Below are positions 35,231-47,470 of a stretch of 64,000 bases of DNA, in pieces; position 1 is the first letter of the stretch; each line of letters opens with the position of its first letter. The notes under the pieces were generated by a model that had not been told where the DNA came from, searched no databases, and saw only the letters and a list, made by a program, of their open reading frames with translations. This DNA comes from Acanthornis magna (Eukaryota > Chordata > Aves > Passeriformes > Acanthizidae), in assembly GCA_036785705.1 (NCBI GenBank), contig JAWUZG010000056.1, positions 12,386,501 through 12,450,500 of the forward strand, written 5' to 3'. Both the position numbers and the translations under genes were made by a program.

Positions 35231-38200
35231 TCTGATGTTTCAGGGAATCCATGACAGAGGTGTATATATGTGTATGTAACTAAGTTTAAACAAGCACATA
35301 AATGCATCACCATCCCTTATCTACCTTTCCTTAAAGACAGATAAATAATACAGATACATATATATATACACATATTATACACGCATTCAGACACCCACAC
35401 ACCCACACATGCACAGTTCCATGGTTTACTCTGTATTCAGAGCACAATTTTCATTACAAGACACAGGAGGTCTCAGGAGATGCTCCTACAGCTCCCTGAG
35501 AAACAACAACAGGTGATCACTGAACCCTGATGCTGTTGCATTCAAGTGGAAGCAACCTGAGGGAAAGAGCTGGTTGTGACCAGAGAAAAGCAATTCTTTG
35601 ACTCCAGTCCTCAGGTGAGTATTGACAAAGCAGGAGTTCACCTGGAAGGGAAATTAGACCATCTGGATGGGGCTTGAGATATATTAGGATGCTCAAGAGG
35701 TAGGCAGGAATGGTTGTCCAAAACATTCAGTGTTATCATCATTCAACAGCCTAAAGCAAGACTGTGGCAATAGTTAAGCTCTTGGATTCTCAGTAAGGAA
35801 ATCAAGACATTTTCCTGTTCCATGTGGACCTGAGTCATTCTTATACCTCTTAAAGTAAGGAATACCCATTTTAGAAGCCCCTCTGCACAGATCTTTTTCT
35901 TTCTTGTGCTTCCAATGGGTAAACAACAGGTGGGACTAAAAATATTCAACTCTGGTAAAAGGAATGATTCTTGTTCTGAAACACCCAGAGAGGGGACAGG
36001 GTATGGAGCCACATGAGGGTTCAGCAGCTGTTTTTCCACTGAATTCTGCTTTTAAGGAAAGGCTTCAGGCAAATCTCAGCTTAAGGGTCACAGAAAACAA
36101 TTCTTGGAGTACATTGAAGGCAGTTAAGGCCAACATGATGGCAAAGCCCTGAAGCCTAAGAGGTTCCAAGTGATGAATATCCATCAACATGGCCACCTCT
36201 CAAAGTAATTTTAACTCTTCGAGGTCCTATGTTATCGCAAGTTTCCTGGAATGGATCCAACACAAAACTGCGAAGTCATAATCCACCTAAAAGTTATGCA
36301 TCTCAGTCAGGGATGCTCATCATAACTGATCTGAGAAACTTTCTTTAGAGTAAAAAGTTCTGAGACTAATATGAAATTTGTTCTCTCATCCTTTCCTGAA
36401 GAGAACAAATATGTTTAATCAATATTATAACTGTGGGGGGGGAGACAGAGAGAGAGGCTCTGTGTGTGTACCCATAAGAATGAAAGGCAACAAGGGCAAG
36501 GTCACAGAAATCTATTTTGCCTTTAAAGCAAATTGAAGTGGGGTTTATAGCAGAAACATCTGATGAAGTATGTGTGATCATAAATAATCAATAATAGATC
36601 CAGCTTAAAACTTCAGCCTCTGCCCTCATCCTAAATCTCTTCTCAGACATAATGAGATTCAGATAAAACAAATCTGAACACTCATGTTCAATATATTTCA
36701 AAACATTCTGATCAATTATGTTTTTAACACCATATGGAACCAAATCCAAAACCTTGCTTAACCTCGCTCATTACACAGCTGATTTGCATATGCTTTGGAC
36801 TCCATTAAGGACAACAAAAAATGTCATCTATTGCATATAAAAGTGGCAACTCTTGCTAATTCCCTGATCTTGCCAAAGCCCTGCCAGATGTTTCATGAGG
36901 AATAGCAAATATTTCATTATGTTCTCCCTGCTTCCTAAAATTTGTCTGTCAGGGACTGCAAGGATGAACAAGAAAAACAACAGGCATGGAGAGCTGACAA
37001 AAACATGAAGCATCAGTTTCAACCTATTCCAGAGCTCAAACAGGGCTTTAAAGGGATTCTTCATGCCAGAAGGATATTCCAGCCAGGAACATATGAGTCC
37101 CAGTAAACAGAGGAAAGGGGAAAAACAATGTCCGTTTGCTCTGATCTAAGGAGACAGCATTGCCTTGCAAAAAAACCAGAGTAAAGCACAAATAAAAGTT
37201 GCCACTGCTGTTTGTTCAGATCTCCAAAATTCTTTTCTGTGTTCCTGTTGTAGGTGTTTAATATGTTTCACCTGTATAACAGGCAGATGCAGTTTTCAAA
37301 TGAATCCATTTGCAGCTTGTAGCATCCATCAACTCCCAGCAGGGAACAATTTTTAAAATCACTGTTAACATGAGTATTTTCTGAATATTTTATAAAAATC
37401 AATTTTCAAATGCCTGCCAAAATATTCTATGTGTTTTACCTGAAAGTTGCAATTACATTTTCTTCCTTTTTCTGTATGCGAATATGTGTGTCTATATTTA
37501 TATATGCTTACATAAATTCTTAAAAGAATACTAGCACACCACGGAAGCAAGCATATTCTGAGTGAAAGCTGAAGCAACACAAACTGACAAAACTATTCAT
37601 TTAATTAGGGAAAGACATGTATTTGGATGGATGGGGCAAATTATAGCACAGCTTGCAGAGCAGTGAAACAATCACTTTATAGAGAACCACCCTGAGCATT
37701 TAACGTCACTCTCTGATTTACAACTAAAAATGATAAAAGGTCAGTTCTTGTGTGCAAAGTAAGTGACTGAAAAAATATGTCAGGCTGTACATCAAAGGAA
37801 AATTGAATCATGAGGTTGAAACACATGGTTTTGAAAGATACAGGTTCTGTACTCGGTGGGCTCACAGTCACTGAGAGCAAACTGCTTTTCTCTCTTTGCC
37901 CCAATTCCCCAATAACGTGGACGCAGAAGGCTCCATCCCTCCACCTGTCTGGATGGCAGAGCCAAGGTGTGTCTGAAGCCTTCCATCACCTGTTTAGTCT
38001 AAATGAGGGTGCAGAACTGTTTAATTGCCTCTTCTACATATGTGCCCTTCTCTCCTCTGAAAGCAGTGACAAAAAGGGTGATTAACCTTGCTGAGCAAGG
38101 TGCAAAAATGTGCTAAACCGTGCTGAGTTTAGTCCAAAAACTCCTCTCAGCAAACCAAGACTCCAGTAAAGTAGCAAGTTTCCAGGTCCATTAGGGACAG

Positions 38201-40060
38201 AAGTCAGTGTTCGTGATTCTGCCAGACAGGAATGAAGAGTTTAGCTGGAGGAACGATCAGGATGTAGGACTCCTGCTGGCGTCAGGAGGAGAGAGAGGTG
38301 CTCAGTGACACCAAGGATTAGCTGCCAGATCACATTTTGAAAGAGAAATGCTGTAATTCTTGAAGTACTGAAAACAACTACTGTCATAAAAGTGAAGGGG
38401 AGATATTTAGATGGGAATGAAACAGCCGCAAGCTGCAGATTTTCTGTGCCCACTCTGGCCTCTGATTTTAACCTGCCCAGCAATCCTGGCTGCCAGATCC
38501 AGCCCAAGCAAACAAAGGCTGAGGACTTGTGCATGCTGGTTCCACTGGACCTGAAAACCTCATTAGTCACGAAATCTTGTATTTCCTGGCATTTGCCTTT
38601 GCAGTTATCTTTTCTTAGCTCCTCATTTTTGTCTATGCTTCAGGAAGCTGCTTATTGCACCAAAATTAAGTGTCATCTGCTCTTTTCATGGTGGATTCCA
38701 TCTTTCAGGAACAGAAACACCAGGAAAAGACCAGGTCGTGTGTTGTTCTGGCTCATGAATCACCCCCAAGGAGTGGAAAGAGGCCACAAAAATTATATTT
38801 GCCAGCACAAACAGCACAAATCCAAGTGCTAGAATATACAAACACACTTCACAGAGGGGATGAAGATTATACTCATGGATACATACAGGGTTCTTGATTG
38901 ATGTGTCCTGTGATAGAAGCTCTTTTCTTGCTCTTTCTCCACCAAATCACAATGGCCTCATTTTCTCCACAGCCCTTTTTGCTGCACCAGCTTTAATTAG
39001 GAACCCCCACAGCAACACTTCAAGTGTCAGGAGCATACAACCTCTTAAAAAAACTCCTGTATGCTGCTGAGGGACCCATGTCCTTGGAATGATGGAGAAA
39101 ATAGATGGTGGAGTAGCTGCAGCCAAGTCAGGCTGCTGCTGACTTTACCCTGAGTTTGCCAGGCGTACGCTGGACTTTCTCCTTTTCTGCACAGCCAACC
39201 TGCAGATAAACTGTGTCAGATTTAATGGTGCATGCTACAGGCAATTCAGTATCAAGGAGAGGGGGGAAAAAAAGCATTTCTGAGGCAAGATGGGTTATCA
39301 GCTCAGCTCAAAAAGCAACCTATCAAGAGACACTGCCAAGGCGACTTCAGAAATCTATAATTTAAGTGTTACCTTAAGCCTGAAACTTTGTTTGAAAACT
39401 TCATACTTCTCACAGGCAGGCTAGCAAAGCCCAGGAGGATCAGACCAGCTATCAGTCCGGATGACAAAGTAATACACTTAGTGTATATCAAGTGCTGTGC
39501 ACATGAAAGGTGCAGGAAAGATGGCAACATTATACAGTTTTATCCTGCAAGGAATCAAAGCTGTTATTACCCAGCAGTTTTCCAAGGGCTATTGCACTCC
39601 ATTGCTTACCCACCAATCAGCTCACCTTACTGGGCTTCCCAACAATATGAATCACTTTTAAATAACAATGCATTTACTTTACATACAAGCTTTGCAGCCT
39701 GAAACGCCCCACGCTGCTTTCTGAAAAGGGAAGCAGCCTGAAGATTTATCAGGAACAGGGCTGCTGATGTGCAGGAAGCTGTACCAGCATGTCCCAGCTG
39801 AGCAGCTGAACTCCTGAACAGCATCATTCACCACTCATTTTGCAGCCGTTTCTGAGGCAGGGAATGACACTTTACTTTAAATCTTGTCAATTTTAGAACA
39901 GAAGGCGAAGAATTATAAAGCCAGTCAACAACCGGTGCAAAAATTTTAAGGAATGAAAGATAAGAGAAATAAGTCCTATGTCAAAACTTGACAAAGGTGC
40001 AAGCCCTAGAACCCTAATTCTTAATACTCAGAGTATTTCTTGGTTTTCTAGTGAATAAGG
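35231..40060. other. Non-coding, no gene seen
   Basis: It contains the TA/CA tract listed separately and a G8 run with GA repeats near 36435-36456. A perfect CAG/GTGAGT donor-like site at 35612 has an acceptor-like site upstream (about 35489), but all frames between them are closed. The 146-codon plus frame at 38392-38832 looks random. Confidence 0.55.
35357..35416 (+). repeat. TA/CA simple repeat
   Basis: Interrupted ATATATATATACACATAT followed by CACCCACACACCCACACATG. A degenerate dinucleotide microsatellite. Confidence 0.8.
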
Positions 40061-43000
40061 ATTGATGTGAAAGGACAATCATTCCATGGAATCACATAAC
40101 CTAAGCTGCTAAGGGTGAATTCAACGAGCAAAATGTGTAAATTATGTGTCCAAAGACCTGTGACTGTGGAGGAGCCCAGCCAAGCACCCTAAACCAACAG
40201 CTTTAGCTTCTGGAGATGCTTCCTCCCACTCTTCATGCTGTTCTAGACATTCCCAATGCAAGAGAGGTCCATGAGGAGACAATCAAGAGGAAAGAAAATT
40301 TCCTGAGCTGTGAACTCCCTTGCTGCTTTCAAGGTCTCCCCATCCCAGAAGTTTGACATATCCTTGTCCCACACTACTTCCTACAGTCAGGAAATGCCTA
40401 ATATTTCACTTCTTACAGAAGGTCTCCTTTGAGATGGATTACCTTAACACTCCTTAGACTCAGACCTTTCAATTTCCTCTGCTGGAGACTTTGGATTTAG
40501 ATATCTTTGCTCTACTAGAAAATATCCACTGATGACAAGCAATTATTATTATGAGATACATCCTTAGAGATAGAAACTGGCTGCTAGGAAAGATTGAAAT
40601 GAAGGGAAGAGGAGAAAACCCAAAAATACTATTCCCACTTACCCTGACAGAGATTTAATCACCTTCCCAGCATGTCACACCCAAGAGCCCTTGGACAACC
40701 TCCTGAACAAGACTCAATTGACACCGATCATGTAAAGCACTTGATTTTCTCACGATAACATTAAGCATCATTACTAGAAATGGATGATACAGTTCAAAGC
40801 TAATTTCAAATCTAATTTGAAACCATTAAATATATATGTAATTGCCTCTTCCCACAAACTAGCATTCGGGCCCTGAAGGCAGCATCCATAGTAAGCTAAA
40901 AGACAGTATGTGGGGTTCTTTCTGTGAGAATTTACAAGTGTGCATGAGATTAAATGATTTATAAAACACCTACATAAGGCCTCTAATAGCAAGAATTGAA
41001 ATCAAGCAGCTTGTGATTGGAGCTGTTTTAAAGCAATAACTGCAGTGGGGAGGAGGTGCTGTGGAAGAGGAACAGAGGGTTAATGTGCTCATCTTGCCAA
41101 TGCTGTGGACCTGAAACGTTCAAGTCATGGAGGAAAATGAGCAAACCAACGGTGGCATATGCCAGAAGGACTTTGGGGTGCATGATGAATCCTCAGAGGG
41201 TTCAGGGCACAGGCAGACTGTGCTGGACAAGCAGCAGTGGCCTGGAGGATGCCTGCTGTCCCTGAGAATGAATCTGTCTGCTTCAAGGGCAGTGCTAAGC
41301 AGAGACTGATAGCCTCAAAATGAGCATCCCTGGCACAGGGCTGAGCGACCAACAAAAGGAGAGATCCTGCCAAAGCACAGATTAGAAAATTGGTGATGGA
41401 GGTGAACAAAACAGTAGTTGGTACAGAATTTCTGTGGGAGTACTGAAAACCTCAGTCTCGAACACAAACAGACACAGGGAGGGTGCAAAGATGTAAAGTA
41501 CCAAAGTACATCCACTCTCAGGTGACCTGGACTCTGGCAGTGCCCTGGACTGCTGACCACAGGAACTACAACAGTATCTGCCTCCAAAAGGACCCGCATT
41601 TGACCAACATCTTCCCAGTGTAGGAGAAAGCTTACAGAAGGAATAGAGGTCTGGGTTGATGACATCTCTTGCCCAAAGCCTGTTACAGGAGAACAGGATG
41701 TTCCGCACTGCTGCAGGACACTCAGCAGCAGGATTTTGCATGCTCACTAAGGTCAGTAAGGCAGCTGAGGACAGCTGGGAATGGGACACCCTACAGGGGC
41801 TTGTGGGACTGTAGCAGCAGCATGGGACAGACACACCTGTAAAGTCAGGCTTTGGCCAGTACAGCACAGGGGTGGAAATCATTTTGAAATGTGCTATCCC
41901 TTGGTAAGTCCGGATACAACATGGAAGCTCATATCCAGACTGTGGCCTATTTCCAGTTCTGAAATCCAAACGTTGTATTTTCCTATTTCCTTATCCAGTG
42001 TTGCTTCAGCACTTAATTATCTACCTGCTGGTCTGGCCTTTTCTGCCATACTGATGCCAGACCATCAATGATGTGTCTATCAGGGTGAAATGAGCTTTGA
42101 ACTGGGTGATAAATTGTTGTTTTTGCTGCAGCTGCTCACATCTCGTAAATGTTTAAACAGTATAATCGCACACATATCTAGTAGCTGCTTGGTTGTGTTT
42201 ATTTTGGATGTGGTGCTATGAAGTTTCTCAGATGTGTGTGTCAAATATTCATAGATGGCAGGCTACTGAAATATTTTTCTTTAGTATTTATTTATAGACT
42301 TTATTTATCAACAGAATCAATCTTTACATTCCCAGCTGTAGCGTTCCTTCTTTCCTTAGCCATTTTTCCCGGACAGTGCCTGTCTATCTAACAATATCCC
42401 TCTTCCTGCAACATCTATTCACAGAATATCTGGGCAAGGTATCTTCCCATGTGTACTCACAGCATGCATCTCTTTAATTCCAGCTGTATATCCACTCCAT
42501 CTAAGGCTCATCATCTCTCTGAAGCACTCGCTCTCTCTCCTCACCATCTCTTTATCCAGGCAATGGTATCTGTGTCTCTGTAGTGATTCTCTATCCCTTT
42601 CTCTCAGTCACTCACAGTACCAGAGTATAATTATGGATTTTGGACCACATGAGGTTTTCTTTTTTCCCCCAAATTGGGCTCACAAATCACCAGTTAATTT
42701 ATTTGTTTTCGTGCAAAGGCTGGATGTGAGAAATGAACTCCGGAAGGGTACAAGAGCCTTTGGGTCAAAGACTCTTTCCCAGGCTTATTTGCTTCCCTGC
42801 TGTGTGTGAACTGTTCACTGCTGTGAGAGCTGCTGTTATCTGAGAAACTCATCTTCAAACAAAGATGCTGCAGTGACTGCTGCTTGCCTGTTCTCTTCCC
42901 TCTTTCCCTTCCCAATTCCCTTTTTCTCCTCCCATCTTTCCTCTCTTCCCTTCCCCCAGCACTTTACATCCACTACTCTAAGTTTTTCCCTTCCCTTCTT

Positions 43001-43416
43001 TTACCCACTTGGCATTCTGAGGATGACAAGTGAAAGTCCCTTCCTATTAAAAATTCACTGTCAAATAAATATTAAAGCAGGGGGAAAAAATCCATTTGGC
43101 TCTGTATGATTTTTCATGATGCAACACAAGACCCAGCACAACAGGTTAAAAAGGTTTCATGGCCTATTTACACACTTCAGAGGGGTATGAAGGACTTGGC
43201 GACCCTCAGCTCTTAGAAACCCCAGGATGGGGAGAGATTGCCTCCTCACCATCAGCCTGAATGAGATGGGTAGAGACACACCCTCAGGGCAGGAGAGGAA
43301 GGATGTAAAAACTAAAACCTCTCCTTGCTTTTTTTTCTTCCTACTTTTTTCTCTTACAGGCAAATTGCCACAAGAACAGTACTAAAGATGGTCAGGTCAC
43401 ATGGAAATTATTGGAC
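40061..43416. other. Non-coding, no firm gene
   Basis: A 195-codon minus frame (41382-41969) is the longest in the window apart from translated repeats. It is cysteine- and serine-rich with no recognised domain and is overlapped by other open frames, so I regard it as chance. A long pyrimidine tract occupies 42892-42958. Confidence 0.5.
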
Positions 43417-43688
<272 letters not shown>

Positions 43689-44940
43689 CTATGACAGGAA
43701 AGGAGGGAGGGAAGAGCTTCCATGTCTCTGGTTTTGGTTCCCTGAACAAAGACCCCAGCAGTTCATAATTTTTCTTCAGGCAGGGCCAGTATGGTTCAAC
43801 AGCAGAATAAAACATGCGGTAATTAATGAATAGCTTCACAGTTTTATGGATAGATTTAACTCTTTCCCTTATTTAGAGCTGCTGGAAAAGACTGAGACAG
43901 ATGCAAAGCACAACAACATGAATTAATTGGTAACACCATGGAAGGAGAAAATGGCACTTTCACTGAAGTGAGCAAACTTGCTAATAGCTTATGGACTTCA
44001 GAGGGGACCCAGATTTCATCTGAAGAGTAAAGATATTTCCCCTCCCACCACAGTTTGCCATGTCTACATAGTCTTGGTTCCCACATGGCAAAGGATGGGA
44101 ATAACTGCACTCCCAGGAGCAGCAACCTGCTAAATTACTAACCCTGAGGGAAGAAGAGTCAGTGCAGCTTTCAGATGACAAGGCAGAAGAATAACCCACC
44201 ATTCCCCTTCCCTATATTGACTGGGACTGCTTAATAGTGTTTTAAACATGCAACATCCATGAAGGAGACAAATGCTGCGAGTGGGGAAAGCTTCCACACA
44301 GGAGCAATCCATGAACACATCAGCAGGTCACGAGAGAGGTCTGTGCTAGGGCTTGTCTCATAAAAAATAAGCTACTGCCGTGCCCAGACTCATGGCAAGG
44401 AGCTAAGGAAGAGGCAGCAGTGGAAAAGGGAAAATGGAGAATGATGAGATCGGGGGTCAGCTGCTCAAGAGGTTTTGTGTCTCTCCTCATGTTCACCCTC
44501 ATCGTGGTGTGGAGACACAGTGAGAGCAATTGGAACAGGATGTGGAGACACTCCAAAGGTAGATCAGAAAGAACAATCCATCTTGTCTGACTTGTCTAAT
44601 TTACTTATTGTGAGCAGATGGGTTATGAGGTCTGCCATCAGTGATGAATTATATTCATGATAAGTCATTCCCAGCTAATGAGGATCCATTATCATTATCT
44701 GCTAAGGAAGAGTAACGGCTTGCCAAGACAGAGTGGGGGTTTTGCAGTTTCCAGGGAGAACATTCTGGGCTGGTGGCCACCTGGCAATTGAATTTTCAGG
44801 AAACTGAAAACTTTCCAAGATGGACACCTTCTGCTTGTTTCAAGTCTTGGCTTTTAATTTTTTTGGGCAAGTTCAGGAGAGAGAAGGTAAAAGGAGGTGG
44901 TGGAGGAGGAGGAGGAAGTGAGGGAAAATAGTAGTAACTG
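43689..44940. other. Non-coding, no gene seen
   Basis: Short frames only. A GGTGGTGGAGGAGGAGGAGG purine-rich patch lies near 44900. Confidence 0.55.
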
Positions 44941-45050
44941 TGTCTGATAAGACTGTGATTAAATCAAGGTCTCACTCTAATTACACTGCATTTAAATAAA
45001 TTTTGCCTAGTAATTGTAATTAAACTGCAATTAAACATGTATTTATATCA
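44941..45050. promoter_or_regulatory. Candidate homeodomain/GATA-type element
   Basis: TAATTA occurs at 44978-44983 and 45017-45022, TAATTG at 45011-45016 and CAATTA at 45028-45033, with TGATAAG at 44945-44951 and GATTAAATC close by. Such clusters of ATTA cores are common in conserved developmental enhancers. General A/T richness is an alternative explanation. Confidence 0.25.
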
Positions 45051-46592
45051 CCATTTCCTCCCCTGCACAGCTGTCTGTTTCCACCTCCTGTTGTTGCTGT
45101 CTACCTGCCAAAACCTCTGAATTATCACAAGGGACTTTACATTTCCTTGGACTTCCTGGAGGAGATCTTGTGGGGGGCAAGGTCTGAGGCTCCCCCAGCA
45201 AGAAGCTAAAAGGAACTTCTGTTTCCAAGCGTGTGGGAAGAGAGGTGCAGCTGATGCTGTGATAAACTAGTCCTGAGGAAAAGGTTGTGAGGGGCAAAGA
45301 GAGGAATGGAAGGGAGTAAATGTCTCTTTTCCTCTCAGAGGAACTTGAAAAGGGACACAATTTCACCTCTTTGAGACTTCTTCACATTTGGGCTGGAAAT
45401 GAAGGTATCCTCCTTGCCTTCTTCAGAGCATCCTTGATAGGAATCTCTTTCCTAAAGCCCCAAATCTCTGTTTACTGCATCAAGTTTGTGCATTCTTGTA
45501 CATGACCTGGAGGAGAAGAACTCATTACCTACGTAGTACCACTTACAAGTGAGAGTCCAGAGCTCGGAATACAACTCTTGAGCTCTGTTTTCAGCTTTTT
45601 AGGAGTTTTCACTAACTCTAACTGTGTCTTACTTTCCTTTATTTGCTGCTCTGAGCTACCCATACATAACAACCCTACAGATGGTCTTTAAAGTTTACTG
45701 CAGTTCTGAACAATTGGGTTAGGAAAGTCTGTTATGGAAAAACAGGAGGTTCCAGCTATTTAAAATGAAAGCTAGTTCCTGTTAGGAATCTGAAGGCGGT
45801 AAGGAAAGGGGAAACAAAAGAAGAAATAAACAGCTAAAGGGAGAGTGATAAAAATGAGAAGGTGAACGCATATCACAGCACGAAGAATGCCCGGGGCTAA
45901 CAAAAGCAAAGTGGTTTCTCTGCCTTACCTCCCTCCTCATCAGAGATGATGGAAAACATCTCCATTTGTGCCTCTGCTCTCACAAAGCTCTAATTAAGGG
46001 ACTGGAGAAATACCACCGTCACCCTCATCTGTTTGTGTTCAGCTGCTGAAAGGACACCATGCATCTCCCTGACAGGTAGTCATTACAGCCTCGTATGGGC
46101 ACCCCTCCTCCCAGCAGAGCACCGAGCCCTCAGTTAAATACCTCCAGCCACATCCTTGATGTGTTCCTGGTGCTCCAGGGAGCTGAGCCATGAAGCCCTT
46201 ACCATGGGAATCGCTGATGGAGCAGAGACTGCATTCTAGACGTGCTGCTTCAGAAGATGCACAGCAAATGGGAGAGTCCACTTGGACAAATGTGGGGTGT
46301 TTAGAAGTGCATATGGGCACAATGTATATAATAATTTAAAAAATAGTTATTATCCAAAATTAGTTAAACAAATCTATTTAGTTACTGACAATTTCCATGT
46401 GAGTACTGCATTGCAAGCTCTGTTCACTCCCTCTCTCTTTTCCCTCAGACATTTCTATTTTCTCTCTGATTAAGCGGTCTCAGGAAGGTCCTTATGGCAG
46501 TGTTTGGTGAAAAAAAGGGAACAGGCATCTCAAGCTTGATTTTGTGATGTGACCAATAGTCAGCCTGATCTGGAGTAATCTGTCACGTCAAG
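45051..46592. other. Non-coding, no gene seen
   Basis: Short frames of up to 107 codons without domains; no repeat was recognised. Confidence 0.55.
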
Positions 46593-46710
46593 GAATATAG
46601 ATCCCAGCTCTGTGACTCTCAATTTCTTTCCAAACCTTTCTTTAACCTCTAAACCTCAGTTCTACTTCTGTAAATAGGAGACAAAAGCAATACTACTGGA
46701 GTGACATTTA
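46593..46710 (-). repeat. MIR-like SINE fragment (antisense)
   Basis: The plus strand reads GATCCCAGCTCTGTGACTCT, then CTTTAACCTCTAAACCTCAG, then TTCTACTTCTGTAAATAGGA. This is the order of the inverted MIR ('cccggctctgccactta...cttaacctctctgtgcctcagtttcctcatctgtaaaatgg'). Confidence 0.7.
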
Positions 46711-47329
46711 TCAGAGGAATGATTGGACATTACTTGACCTGCAGACTCACTCTGGAATCATTGTTTATTTATTGGTTTGCTCAACATCGTTCACTCATAA
46801 ACAGTCAGATCTAAATGGTTTCCTTTCTACTTTCTAAATCAAAGGGGAGGAAACCCCCAAGGCTGTCATCACCCACAGTTCCCCCACATAACATCCTTTT
46901 CAATCAGGAGGCAGTGAAAGAAATGGCACCATTTTAGGGCACATGAACTGCTGCCCTTTCCCTTTGGCAACAGAGACAAACCATCGAGTACACGGCGACT
47001 TTCAGTTTGATTCAGCTCAACTTAGAGGTGCAGTCAAAGCAGGAAAATGACTGTCATAGGTCAAAGCCCAAACCTTCCTTTCTCTTTAATGGCTCTGTGA
47101 GTGCCTCAGGCTTTTTGTTTTCACTTGAAGTGAACTCCAGTCTGCCAGCAATTTTGCTCTGCTATTAGACAGATGGAATAATGTGAACAATTATCACCTC
47201 TGTGTGCGTTCTCTGTCTTTCTGTTTGGATGTAAATACATCTATTTGCAATCATGGATGGCCTTCAACCCTTTTACAAGAAACCTAAGACAGATCTTTTA
47301 GAAACCAGGCTTAGACAACAGTCTTGTGA
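46711..47329. other. Non-coding, no gene seen
   Basis: Nothing recognised. Confidence 0.5.
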
Positions 47330-47470
47330 ACATTTGGGACTCAGTGGAGATATTCAAGGACCATCTGGATGCAATTCCATTCAATGTGCTCTAACATGAC
47401 CCTGCTCTAGCAGGAAGGTGGACCAGCTGACCCACTGTGGTCCCTTCCAGCCTGACCCATTCTGTGTCCA
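47330..47470 (+). mobile_element. CR1 LINE, 3' end fragment (sense)
   Basis: The segment contains GGAGATATTCAAGGACCATC, TCAATGTGCTCTAACATGAC, CCTGCTCTAGCAGGAAGGTG and GGTCCCTTCCAGCCTGACCC, and ends in CATTCTGTG. This is the standard CR1 3' end in sense orientation, including one copy of the terminal ATTCTRTG octamer. Only about 140 bases of the 3' end are present. Confidence 0.9.

Noticed and set aside
35490..35612. Segment between a CTACAG acceptor-like site and a CAG/GTGAGTATT donor
   Set aside because: Stop codons close all three frames. A non-coding exon is possible but unsupported.
40084..40130. ATGGAATCACATAACC as a possible CR1 terminus
   Set aside because: Only the first few bases resemble CR1 and the next conserved blocks are missing.
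41382..41969. 195-codon minus frame
   Set aside because: It is long but has chance-like composition, no recognisable motif, and strong overlap with other open frames in both directions. It could be an unrecognised repeat, but I cannot support a gene.
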